Shown here one piece after another: positions 9,552 through 17,089 of a stretch of DNA of 64,000 bases (position 1 is the stretch's first letter; every line of letters starts with the position of its first letter). The stretch is from VRUE01 sp963742535. Its GTDB lineage: Bacteria > Actinomycetota > Thermoleophilia > Solirubrobacterales > 70-9. The stretch lies in NCBI GenBank assembly GCA_963742535.1, contig CAVUMC010000002.1:1612001-1676000 (forward strand), written 5' to 3'. Below the pieces are notes generated by a model. That model did no database searches and was not told the DNA's origin. It was given only the letters and a program-made list of their open reading frames with translations. The translations under genes were made by a program, and so were the position numbers.

Positions 9552-11744
9552 ATGCAACCGAAGAAGACCAACATCGCGGCCCGCGCCGCACGCTGGAGCG
9601 CCACTCATCGCAAGGTCGCCATATTCGGCTGGCTGGCTTTCGTCGTCCTGTCGATCGTCGTCGGCGGTGCGGTCGGGCAGAAGCAACTAACCGACGCCGA
9701 AGCGGTCTCCGGCGAGTCCGGCAAGGCCGAGGTCGCGCTCGAACGCGCCAAGCTCAACCCCAACGAAGAGATGGTCCTGGTCCAGAGCGACCACCTGACC
9801 GCGACCGACCCCGCTTTCGAAACCGCGGTCGACGAAGCGACGCGGCGACTGGGGGGTGTCTCCTCGGTCGAAAAGATCAGCTCGCCGGCCGACGGGGGCG
9901 GTCAAGTCGCCGCCGATGGCCACTCGGCGCTGATCGAATTCGAGATCGCCGGCGACAAAACTCAGGCCGAAGAAAAGGTCGACGCCAGCCTCGCCGCGAC
10001 CGCGGCGGCGCAGGCTCACAACCCGGACGTGCGGGTTGAGCAGTTCGGCGGAGCCAGTGCCAGTAAGGCATTGGAAGAGGTCTTCAGCGAAGACCTGAGC
10101 AAGGCGGAGACGACCTCGCTGCCGATCACCCTCTTGATCCTGTTGGTCGCTTTCGGCGCTTTGGTCGCCGCCTTCGTGCCACTGGTGATCGGCTTCAGCT
10201 CGGTGGTGGCGACACTTGGCCTGCTGGCCCTGCCGAGCCAGTTGGTGCCGATGGACCCCAACGTGTCCTCGGTGGTCGTCCTGGTCGGCCTCGCGGTCGG
10301 CGTCGACTACTCGCTCTTCTACATGCGCCGCGAGCGCGAGGAGCGGCGGGCGGGGCGCACGGCCTCTGCCTCGCTTGAAGCCGCCGCGGCGACCTCGGGG
10401 CGGGCGGTGCTCGTCTCCGGCCTGACCGTGATCGCGGCGATGGCGGGAATGCTGCTCAGCGGCGACCCGACCTTCACCTCCTTCGCGGTGGGCACGATGA
10501 CGGTCGTAGCGGTGGCGATGTTCGCCTCGCTGACGGTCCTGCCGGCGGTGCTCTCGAAGCTCGGCGACCGGGTTGAAAAGGGCCGGATCCCGTTCATCGC
10601 GCGCCTGCGCCAGCGGCGTCAGGGCCGCTCGATCTGGACCGGCATCATCGACCGCGTAATGCGGCACCCGGTCGTCGCAGTCGTCGCTTCGGCGGGGCTG
10701 CTGGTCGCGCTGGCGTTGCCGGCCCTGGGCATGCACACGGTTGTCAGCGGTGCCGATGACCTGCCGCGCGACATCCCGGTGGTCAAGACCTACGATCGCG
10801 TCACTGCTGCCTTCCCAGGTGAAGCAGCCGGGGCGAGAGTCGTGGTCGAGGCCGAGGACGTCAGCTCGGGCCCCGTTGCGACGGCGATTGCCGACCTGCG
10901 CGGCGAGGCCGAGAACGACCCCGCGGTTGCCGGTGCGGTGACGGTGACGCGCAGTGCCGACGACACGGTCGCGGCGATCGACATCCCCACCGTCGGCAGC
11001 GGCAGCGATGCCGCGGCGACGCGGGCGATGGAGCAGGTCCGCAACCAGCTCGTGCCGGCAGCATTCGCCGGAGTGCAGGGAGCAAGCGTCAACGTCACCG
11101 GCGATGCCGCCCAGTCGAAGGACTTCAACGATCAGCTGGCCCAGCGCCTGCCGCTCGTCTTCGCCTTCGTGCTCGGGCTGGCCTTCCTGCTGATGCTGAT
11201 CACCTTCCGCTCGATCGTCGTCCCGATCAAGGCGATCGTGCTCAACCTGCTCTCAGTTGGGGCGGCTTACGGAGTCCTGGTGCTGGTCTTCCAGAAGGGG
11301 CTCGGCGAGTCTCTGCTGGGCTTCCACTCCAACGGAGGGGTCAGCTCCTGGCTGCCGCTCTTCCTCTTCGTGATCCTCTTCGGCCTCTCGATGGATTACC
11401 ACGTGCTGATCCTCAGTCGTGTCCGCGAGGCGGTCGACAAGGGCATGAGCAGCGACGACGCGGTTCGCACCGGCATCCTCGCCACCGCGGGCACGGTGAC
11501 CAGCGCGGCGATGGTGATGGTGGCGGTCTTCTCCGTCTTCGCCACCCTCAGCATCATCGACATGAAGGAGATGGGCGTCGGCCTCGCCGTAGCGGTCCTG
11601 ATTGACGCCACGATCGTGCGAGCGATCCTGCTGCCGGCGGCGATGAAGCTACTGGGCGACCGCAACTGGTACCTGCCCCACTCACTCGCCTGGCTCCCCC
11701 GGGTCGAGCACGCCGAGCCGGAGCCAGTTCCGGCGCAGGGCTAG
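9552..11744 (+). CDS. MMPL-family RND transporter
   Basis: 730 aa from ATG 9552, preceded by a good ribosome site (GAGAGGAAC); the frame is open upstream but that part is not conserved-looking. The protein has the duplicated RND layout: TM1 after 'THRKVAIFGWLAFVVLSIVV', a periplasmic domain, five TM helices with 'VGLAVGVDYSLFYMRREREE', then TM7, a second periplasmic domain and a second set with 'LSMDYHVLILSRVREA'. The Asp-Tyr pairs are the conserved proton-relay features. Likely exports a lipid or hydrophobic compound across the cytoplasmic membrane. Divergent from the two-component operon; the 160-base space between them should hold both promoters. Confidence 0.9.
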   Translation: MQPKKTNIAARAARWSATHRKVAIFGWLAFVVLSIVVGGAVGQKQLTDAEAVSGESGKAEVALERAKLNPNEEMVLVQSDHLTATDPAFETAVDEATRRLGGVSSVEKISSPADGGGQVAADGHSALIEFEIAGDKTQAEEKVDASLAATAAAQAHNPDVRVEQFGGASASKALEEVFSEDLSKAETTSLPITLLILLVAFGALVAAFVPLVIGFSSVVATLGLLALPSQLVPMDPNVSSVVVLVGLAVGVDYSLFYMRREREERRAGRTASASLEAAAATSGRAVLVSGLTVIAAMAGMLLSGDPTFTSFAVGTMTVVAVAMFASLTVLPAVLSKLGDRVEKGRIPFIARLRQRRQGRSIWTGIIDRVMRHPVVAVVASAGLLVALALPALGMHTVVSGADDLPRDIPVVKTYDRVTAAFPGEAAGARVVVEAEDVSSGPVATAIADLRGEAENDPAVAGAVTVTRSADDTVAAIDIPTVGSGSDAAATRAMEQVRNQLVPAAFAGVQGASVNVTGDAAQSKDFNDQLAQRLPLVFAFVLGLAFLLMLITFRSIVVPIKAIVLNLLSVGAAYGVLVLVFQKGLGESLLGFHSNGGVSSWLPLFLFVILFGLSMDYHVLILSRVREAVDKGMSSDDAVRTGILATAGTVTSAAMVMVAVFSVFATLSIIDMKEMGVGLAVAVLIDATIVRAILLPAAMKLLGDRNWYLPHSLAWLPRVEHAEPEPVPAQG

Positions 11745-11765
11745 CGGCAACCCAGCTACGCGCGG

Positions 11766-11807
11766 ACACGCGGTCCCGGCCCAAGCGGTCGGGGCCGCGT
11801 GTTTTGT
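11766..11807 (+). terminator. Rho-independent terminator after the MMPL transporter
   Basis: A 16-base stem (ACACGCGG..., closing with ...CCGCGTGT, containing two G-T pairs) around a 5-base loop CAAGC is followed by TTTTGTT. It lies 22 bases after the transporter stop and reads in its direction. Confidence 0.8.
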
Positions 11808-11876
11808 TGCGCCGATCTTTCAGTTCCGGCACTCCCGAGTCTTGTTGCATGACAGCGGACTGCTGAGGATCTCCCG

Positions 11877-12230
11877 ATGACGACTTCACGAAAAAAACGG
11901 GCTCCTAGAAAACGACACGGCGAGGTTGCGCAGTATGAAAATCCTCACTGGGACGCGCTACTCAAGCTCCTGGCCGAGTATCTCGTCGCCGACTTCATGT
12001 GGATGCACGAAGTCAAGCTGAAAGACGGGACTTCTCTACATGCCTACAAGAACAGAGAAACCAAGCGCTACCTTCACCTGACCACTGACGGTCGTGCTTT
12101 CGAGTACCTCGGCGAGAATTCCTATCGGGAAGTAGAGATCACGCTCGAGCTGATGGAGCTGGTCCTGGCCCCAAACAGGCTTCGACCTTGTCACTCGTGG
12201 ATGGATTTGGTGCCCGAGGAGCAAGAGTGA
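11877..12230 (+). CDS. Conserved-looking hypothetical protein heading a VapBC chain
   Basis: 117 aa with a very basic start (SRKKRAPRKRHG), then 'HWDALLKLLAEYLVADFMWMHEV', 'LKDGTSLHAYKNRETKRYLHL', and an acidic end. No catalytic motif or known domain was recognised; the alternating strand and helix pattern suggests a small compact fold. Codon use is less GC-biased than in neighbours. Its stop overlaps the GTG of the VapB-like antitoxin (GTGA), so it is co-translated with the toxin-antitoxin pair and could be a third component or merely a passenger. Confidence 0.55.
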   Translation: MTTSRKKRAPRKRHGEVAQYENPHWDALLKLLAEYLVADFMWMHEVKLKDGTSLHAYKNRETKRYLHLTTDGRAFEYLGENSYREVEITLELMELVLAPNRLRPCHSWMDLVPEEQE

Positions 12231-12517
12231 CACCGGAGAGTTACACTGTAACGGTGCCTTCCAAGCACCCTCGAATCGGGGTTACCGCAGACCCGGAGCT
12301 GGGCGAAGTGCTTGCCCGCGTGCGCGCCGCCACCGGGACCCGCGAGGCCGACGCCACGTTGCTTCGCCGTCTCGCCATGGAGGGGGCGGAGGCCGAGCTC
12401 GAGGCGGGGCGCAACCGGCGGGCCGCCGCGGAGGCGCTGTTCGATGCGATGGCCGATGACCAGTTCGACCTCGACCTCGCCGCGGTTGACCGTTTGAACG
12501 CACCGCCGGCGGCCTGA
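12227..12517 (+). CDS. VapB-type antitoxin
   Basis: 96 aa from the GTG at 12227, chosen because GGAG lies 6 bases upstream and it overlaps the preceding stop. The N-terminal half has a short strand segment (YTVTVPSKHPRIGV) then helices 'LGEVLARVRAATGTREADAT', consistent with a small DNA-binding dimerisation domain; the acidic C-terminus (DDQFDLDLAAVDRL) would wrap the toxin. Identification rests mainly on the PIN-domain toxin immediately downstream, whose ATG overlaps this stop (TGATG). Likely autoregulates the operon with the toxin, as known for VapBC. Confidence 0.7.
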   Translation: MTPESYTVTVPSKHPRIGVTADPELGEVLARVRAATGTREADATLLRRLAMEGAEAELEAGRNRRAAAEALFDAMADDQFDLDLAAVDRLNAPPAA

Positions 12518-12954
12518 TGTCAAACCGGCTCTGGGACGGGACCGGTCCGATGCTGGCGGATACCTCTGCCTGGATTCAAGCCCGCCGTGACCCCAAGGCA
12601 CGCGATCTACTGCTGGACGCGATCGAGCGCGGTGACATCTGCTGGTGCTGGCCAGTGCGCTACGAGCTGACGGTCGATGCCAAGGGGCCGGATGGGATCG
12701 CCGCGATCGAGCGCACCCTGGAGGGCCTGCGCGAGATCTCCATCGATCGCAACATTCTGCGAAAGGTCTGGGCGACGATGCGGGAGCTGGCGGCCGACGG
12801 ATCCCACGGCGCCCATCGCTATCCCCTCGCAGATCTCGTGGTCGCTACAGCTGCCTGCGATTCGGCCGTCGGCATCGTGCACTTCGACCAGCACCTCGAG
12901 CGGCTCGGTGACCACCTAGGCGCCGAAGCACATTGGATCTCGAGGCCTTCCTGA
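12517..12954 (+). CDS. PIN-domain toxin, VapC family
   Basis: 145 aa. A metal-dependent ribonuclease of the PIN fold: the four acidic residues are placed as expected, D15 in 'MLADTSAWIQ', E50 in 'PVRYELTV', D106 in 'RYPLADLVVATAA' and D124 in 'IVHFDQHLERL'. The length is typical. Start overlaps the antitoxin stop, the classic order antitoxin then toxin. The stop overlaps the ATG of the YjbQ-like gene, so the toxin gene is embedded in a longer coupled chain, which is unusual for a toxin-antitoxin module. Confidence 0.85.
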   Translation: MSNRLWDGTGPMLADTSAWIQARRDPKARDLLLDAIERGDICWCWPVRYELTVDAKGPDGIAAIERTLEGLREISIDRNILRKVWATMRELAADGSHGAHRYPLADLVVATAACDSAVGIVHFDQHLERLGDHLGAEAHWISRPS

Positions 12955-13379
12955 TGTGGGTCCAGCGGAAGATCGGACTGCAGGCGCGGCCGCGCGGCTT
13001 TCACTTGGTTACCGCGGAAGTGCTCGATGCTCTTCCCGAGTTGGGAGGCATTTCAGTCGGGATCCTGCACCTGCTGATCCAGCACACTTCGGCCTCCCTG
13101 GCCCTGAGCGAGAACGCCTCGCCGGAGGTGCGCCGGGACTTCGAGGCCTGGTTCGACCGCGCCGTGCCCGAAGGCGCTCCGTACTGGACTCACACGCTCG
13201 AGGGCGACGACGACATGCCCGCCCACATCAAGGCGGCGCTGTTGGGCCCTTCGCTGACGTTGCCGATCAGCGAAGGGCGGCCTGCGCTCGGGACGTGGCA
13301 GGGCATCTACCTCTGTGAGCATCGCGATCACGGCGGCTCACGCTCGTTGGTCGCGACCGCCTGGGGCGAGTCGGGTTAA
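12954..13379 (+). CDS. YjbQ/UPF0047 family protein
   Basis: 141 aa from the ATG at 12954 (overlapping the VapC stop as TGATG); this start gives the family's usual opening 'MWVQRKIGLQARPRGFHLVT'. The core has the conserved 'LLIQHTSASLALSENASPEV' and 'HIKAALLGPSLTLPISEGR', then 'LGTWQGIYLCEHRDHGGSR'. Members show weak thiamine-phosphate synthase activity in vivo when overproduced, but their natural role is unsettled. The gene converges with the DUF2867-like gene and their stop codons overlap by a few bases. Confidence 0.85.
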   Translation: MWVQRKIGLQARPRGFHLVTAEVLDALPELGGISVGILHLLIQHTSASLALSENASPEVRRDFEAWFDRAVPEGAPYWTHTLEGDDDMPAHIKAALLGPSLTLPISEGRPALGTWQGIYLCEHRDHGGSRSLVATAWGESG

Positions 13380-14017
13380 GCGCTATCCCGCTGGTTCCAG
13401 GCGCGCTCGACCTGTCGCAGCAGCGCCGGGTAGACGATCCAGTAGCGGAAGGGCTTGATCAGGGCCATGTAGCCGCGACCGAAGGCACCGCGCGGCTTGA
13501 CGTAGACGGCCATCTGGCCCTGGTAGTCGCCGTCGTCCCGCTCGGCCCAGGCGAGGTGGGCGACGCCGTGGACCGTCGGGTTCGAGATCTCGGCCGCCGC
13601 CTCGGTGTCGGTGCGATAGAGGGGAGTGAAGGGGAGCCGCCCGAAGTCCACGTCAGCCGCGGTTCCGCGCAGGTCGTCCGGCAGGCGTCCGAGCAGCGAG
13701 GCTTCGTCGCTGTCGGGGATCGAAAGCGCCCCACCTGAGCTCTCGCTTGCCGGGGCGGAGATCCTGCCCAGGCCGAACCACTTGCCGAGCTGGTCGCGCA
13801 GGTTCCAGAGAAAACGGGTGGGAGCGGAATCGGAGTCGCCGGGGTCGAGCGAGAGCGAGAGCTCCAGGAACTCTCCGAAGTCTCCGGCGCCGCCCCGAAC
13901 AGGAAGGGCCCAGACGTCCTCGAGCTCGAAGTCCGAGACGATCTCGTGGATTCGCCAGGGCCTTCGTTCTTGCTCGGCGTTCGGAAGCCGACCACTTTCT
14001 CGCAATCCATACGTCAC
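13376..14017 (-). CDS. DUF2867-family protein
   Basis: About 213 aa if the GTG at 14017 is the start; a TTG at 14005 is an alternative, and the frame is open further upstream. The family's opening 'SGRLPNAEQERRPWRIHEIV' leads into 'DFELEDVWALPVRGG', and the C-terminus has 'GRGYMALIKPFRYWIVYPAL'. These are typical of DUF2867, a lipid-binding-like domain of unknown function often found in SDR-fusion proteins. Two 14-bp palindromes sit at its start and upstream, next to a divergent TetR gene, so it is probably repressed by that regulator. Confidence 0.7.
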   Translation of the reverse strand: MTYGLRESGRLPNAEQERRPWRIHEIVSDFELEDVWALPVRGGAGDFGEFLELSLSLDPGDSDSAPTRFLWNLRDQLGKWFGLGRISAPASESSGGALSIPDSDEASLLGRLPDDLRGTAADVDFGRLPFTPLYRTDTEAAAEISNPTVHGVAHLAWAERDDGDYQGQMAVYVKPRGAFGRGYMALIKPFRYWIVYPALLRQVERAWNQRDSA

Positions 14018-14022
14018 CGTAT
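14009..14022. promoter_or_regulatory. Operator-like palindrome, site 1 (DUF2867/TetR)
   Basis: ATACGTCACCGTAT, extended to a perfect 7-base inverted repeat CCATACG/CGTATGG. It overlaps the presumed start of the DUF2867 gene. The same ATACG-N3-CCGTAT pattern recurs 44 bases away next to the TetR start. Confidence 0.65.
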
Positions 14023-14052
14023 GGACGATAGTCGCGCTGCTCGGACTTGTCA

Positions 14053-14066
14053 ATACGGTGCCGTAT
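14053..14066. promoter_or_regulatory. Operator-like palindrome, site 2 (DUF2867/TetR)
   Basis: ATACGGTGCCGTAT, same pattern and spacing as site 1, ending 11 bases before the TetR start codon. Centres of the two sites are 44 bases apart, about four helical turns, so two dimers could bind the same face. Confidence 0.65.
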
Positions 14067-14077
14067 AGATTTGACTG

Positions 14078-14635
14078 ATGGCAAAGGTACGAACTCCACG
14101 CAGCGCTTGGATCGATGCGGCGATGCGGGCTCTGGCGGCAGGTGGACCGGAGGCCGTACGGATCGAGGTGCTGGCAAAAGATCTCGGCGTTTCCAAGGGC
14201 GGCTTCTATTGGCACTTCGAGGATCGCGAAGCGCTGCTCGCGGAGACTTTCGACGCCTGGGAACGAGCCATGATCGACGACGTCATCGTCTCGGTCGAAG
14301 GAGCTTCCGAGGACCCCCGGGGGAGGCTGCGCCGCCTCTTTGCGATGGCTTCCGGGGCAAAGGAGCTCTTCGCCGTCGAGTTGGCTCTGCGTGACTGGTC
14401 GCGCCGGGACCGGGCGATCGCCAAGCGCCTGCGCCGGGTCGACGATCGCCGCATGGAGTTCCTGCGCCTGCTCTTCGGCCAGTTCTGCAGCGAGGAGGAC
14501 GCCGAAGCCCGCGCGCTGTTGGCCTACACCCTGTTCATCGGCAGCTACTTCGTCGCCGGAGGCCACGGCAAGCGAAGGCGAGCCGAGCTCGTCCAGCTCG
14601 CACTCGACCGCCTTCTTGCCGAACGCTGGGAGTAG
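14078..14635 (+). CDS. TetR-family transcriptional regulator
   Basis: 185 aa. The N-terminal helix-turn-helix is clear: 'AWIDAAMRALAAGGPEAVRI', 'VLAKDLGVSKGGFYWHFEDREALL'. The C-terminal ligand domain is all-helical and contains 'YTLFIGSYFVAGG'. Divergent from the DUF2867 gene with about 60 bases between starts, a space that holds two matching palindromes. Autorepression and repression of the DUF2867 gene are the simplest reading. The ligand is unknown. Confidence 0.85.
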   Translation: MAKVRTPRSAWIDAAMRALAAGGPEAVRIEVLAKDLGVSKGGFYWHFEDREALLAETFDAWERAMIDDVIVSVEGASEDPRGRLRRLFAMASGAKELFAVELALRDWSRRDRAIAKRLRRVDDRRMEFLRLLFGQFCSEEDAEARALLAYTLFIGSYFVAGGHGKRRRAELVQLALDRLLAERWE

Positions 14636-14637
14636 CC

Positions 14638-15003
14638 CTACTCGAAGTCCTCGGCCTCGGCGATCTCGCGCAGTTCGATCTCGCCGGGTTCATCGTGCGG
14701 GTTGGGGCAGCGCTTCATCCACTCGACCGCGTCCTGGAACGAATCCACCTGCAGGATCCAGAAGCCGGCGATCAGCTCCTTGGTCTCGGCGAAGGGGCCG
14801 TCTGTAACCGTTCGGTCGCCATCACCGCCGTAGCTCACCCGAGCGCCCTTTGTGCTCGCCCGCAGCCCATCGCCGGAGAGCATCACGCCGGCCTCCGCCA
14901 TTTCTTCGTTGAACTTGCCCATCTCGGCCAGCAGCTGCTCGCTCGGCCTCGCGTCGATCTTCTCGGATTCCTCACTCGCCTTGACAATCGCCATAACTCT
15001 CAT
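14638..15003 (-). CDS. YciI-like (DGPF domain) protein
   Basis: 121 aa, starting at an ATG with an AAAGGA site upstream. The ferredoxin-like fold of the YciI/DGPF family is shown by 'MRVMAIVKASEESEK', 'ARVSYGGDGDRTVTDGPFAETKELIAGFWILQVDS' (containing the namesake DGPF-type motif) and 'AVEWMKRCPNPH'. Such proteins often accompany extracytoplasmic-function sigma factors, but none is adjacent here. It converges with the TetR gene, with stops 2 bases apart. Molecular function of the family is unknown. Confidence 0.8.
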   Translation of the reverse strand: MRVMAIVKASEESEKIDARPSEQLLAEMGKFNEEMAEAGVMLSGDGLRASTKGARVSYGGDGDRTVTDGPFAETKELIAGFWILQVDSFQDAVEWMKRCPNPHDEPGEIELREIAEAEDFE

Positions 15004-15244
15004 CTGGGGTCCTTTCGGTGTCGTGTCCGCGGGAGCTCATTAATCGTTCACTCTCGCCTCTTTACCCCTACGACGAACGGGGCTCTCTGAAATCGACACG
15101 CTGCCGAAAATTTCTTCAGCCCGTCGCTTGGGTGGTGTGCGGCCTACTGCTCAAAGGGCGCTCTCAGCGGCCTTCGGCGGTGGTTCTGCGTCCGGTTCGA
15201 ACGGTAATAAATGACCTAATGGTTCCTGGCAAGGAAAGCGATAC

Positions 15245-15643
15245 GTGATCATCTCCCCCGACGATGTCCTCCCAGGGGAGGAGGCGTTGCATGAGCGCCT
15301 GCAGCGTCGGCTGATCGATGGGCTCGTCCAATCGCACCGGAGTTGCGGACTGGTTGTTCAGGTGGAGGCTAAGTTCGACGAGACCGGCTCGCGAGGCATG
15401 TTCCGCTCGATTCAGGCGGCACCCGGCCGTTATTCCTGCGAGTTGGTCGAGATCTCTCCCTCAGCGACCTCGCGTCTCAAAAGCCTGTTCTTCACGCTTG
15501 TCTCGCCAGATGAAGGGCGATCGCGCGCCTCGGTCTTGATTCTGGCCAAGGCGGCTGCGTTGATCGGCAGCCCAGACGTGCGGTACTTGGAAGACGGGCA
15601 GTTCGACGCCGTCGCGCGGCGCAGCGACGTAGCTTGCTGCTGA
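15245..15643 (+). CDS. Hypothetical protein, 132 aa
   Basis: Starts with GTG at 15245 after an AAGGAAAG site; the 241 bases upstream hold no gene and are moderately AT-rich (AATAAATGACC just before). The protein is mixed alpha/beta with 'CGLVVQVEAKFDETGSRGMF' and 'RLKSLFFTLVSPDEGRSRASVLILAKAAA'. No known domain was recognised. It converges with the HD phosphohydrolase gene, with 7 bases between stops, and shares that region's lower GC bias, so it may belong to the same acquired island. Confidence 0.5.
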   Translation: MIISPDDVLPGEEALHERLQRRLIDGLVQSHRSCGLVVQVEAKFDETGSRGMFRSIQAAPGRYSCELVEISPSATSRLKSLFFTLVSPDEGRSRASVLILAKAAALIGSPDVRYLEDGQFDAVARRSDVACC

Positions 15644-15650
15644 CGATTCC

Positions 15651-17063
15651 TCAGGAGATGCCAAAGAACTCTTCCACGGGCCTGAGCGCGGCCTCAGGAA
15701 CGAATAGTCGCTCCTCCTCGGTTTTCTTCCCGTAGGAGACGAGTTCCGTGTCGCGGACCAGTTCCGCCGGGCGACCGTCAGCACTGGCGTCGATGAAGCG
15801 AGCACAGCGGTCGTATGCGTCATCGTCACCGGGTCCCTGCTCGAGCAGGTTAAGTTTGTGCGAATCAATGTGGAAATAAAACCTCGAATCATCGCAATTT
15901 AGGGCCTTTCTCAGGACCTCTTCTAGGTCCGCGACCCGAGTGGAGTCGTGCTTATTCAAGTCCTTGACCTCTCCCGGCCCAATCGGCACCTGCTTGAAGA
16001 GGTCGCGGGAGAGAAGCCGCTTGGCCAGGCTGCGGACCACCTTGTCGCCCCTGTCTTGCTCCGCGATGTCGTGGACCAGAAGCCAGAGGGCGTCGTCGTC
16101 GAGGCCGATCAACTCGTCGGGACTGAGAACGCCTTTCTCAAATAGCCGTATAAACGGTCTTGCGATGCCTCGGTTGGCGAAGTGAGGTGCCTGACCTTCT
16201 TCCACCAGGAACCGCAAGCGTCTCAGCAGCAGCCCAAACATTCCTTCGGCCGAACGCACGGTTCGGTGCTGGTACACCGTGTCGTAGAGGGCGCGCCTTG
16301 CGATCAAGAACTGCTCGACTGCCCGGAATGCCTTGCTCCTCTCGAAGCCGATCACGGGCTTGCCGCGGTCAAAGCCGATCGTGATCGTGGAGATCAGCCA
16401 GTCGAGTTTGAAGTCGCCGTGTTCGACCCCACTGTGCAGCGCGTCGCGAGCGACAAAGTCGCAGCGGTCGACGTCGATGTCCGCGCGCAGCAGGGTCGTC
16501 AGGTATGGGAGCAGGTATCGGCCAGCCAAAATCGCCCCAACCCGCTCGACGAGCCCTTCTTCGTAGCGCTCGAGGCGTTTGAAGATCTCGCCTTCGGGCC
16601 AAGCGAGGAAGCCCTGGGTGGCGAGTTCGTGCCAATCGAGATGGTCGAGCGAGGCGTCGCCGTCGACTCCCAGCGCCTGCTTCCAAGCTGTTCTGTCGAA
16701 CCAGCGCCCGATTACCTCCCTCTCCCACATGTGGGAGAGGGGACCGTGGCCGAGGTCGTGGCAGAGTGCCGCGATCGCGATCGCGCGGATGTCTTCGGGC
16801 CCGACTTGATTGGTCACGCCGAGGACCTGCTGGGTGGCATCGGCTACCTGCTTGCTAAACCTGACCGCCAAGTGAGCCGACCCTAGGGAATGGGAGAAGC
16901 GGGAGTGCTCGGCGCCTGGGAAGACCAAGTTGTTCAGCCCGAGCTGCTTGATCCGGCGCAGCCGCTGGACCTCGGCTGCGCTGGCGAGATCGACCACCGC
17001 GGTCTCCATCCCGCGGAACTCCATCAGGCCATGAACGGAATCCTGAACCCTGTGCAGCTGCAT
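15651..17063 (-). CDS. HD-domain phosphohydrolase, SAMHD1/dGTPase-like
   Basis: 470 aa. Family signature: 'VQDSVHGLMEF', 'EVQRLRRIKQLGLNNLVFPGAEHSRFSHSLGSAHLA' read in two parts, 'ALCHDLGHGPLSHMWE' and 'DIDVDRCDFVARDALHSGV'. These supply the metal ligands H58, H102-D103 and D199. Relatives cleave dNTPs to nucleosides and triphosphate, or act as nucleases or phosphatases. The gene follows a protein-kinase-like gene by 26 bases on the same strand. The kinase could sense a signal and control the hydrolase, giving nucleotide depletion as an antiviral response; that link is inference. Confidence 0.85.
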   Translation of the reverse strand: MQLHRVQDSVHGLMEFRGMETAVVDLASAAEVQRLRRIKQLGLNNLVFPGAEHSRFSHSLGSAHLAVRFSKQVADATQQVLGVTNQVGPEDIRAIAIAALCHDLGHGPLSHMWEREVIGRWFDRTAWKQALGVDGDASLDHLDWHELATQGFLAWPEGEIFKRLERYEEGLVERVGAILAGRYLLPYLTTLLRADIDVDRCDFVARDALHSGVEHGDFKLDWLISTITIGFDRGKPVIGFERSKAFRAVEQFLIARRALYDTVYQHRTVRSAEGMFGLLLRRLRFLVEEGQAPHFANRGIARPFIRLFEKGVLSPDELIGLDDDALWLLVHDIAEQDRGDKVVRSLAKRLLSRDLFKQVPIGPGEVKDLNKHDSTRVADLEEVLRKALNCDDSRFYFHIDSHKLNLLEQGPGDDDAYDRCARFIDASADGRPAELVRDTELVSYGKKTEEERLFVPEAALRPVEEFFGIS

Positions 17064-17089
17064 GATTTCGAATCGCCACCGAGAACTGC

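Noticed and set aside
15004..15244. Small gene or RNA in the 241-base gap before the 132-aa hypothetical gene
   Set aside because: No coding pattern, palindrome or riboswitch consensus was found; it probably holds only promoters.
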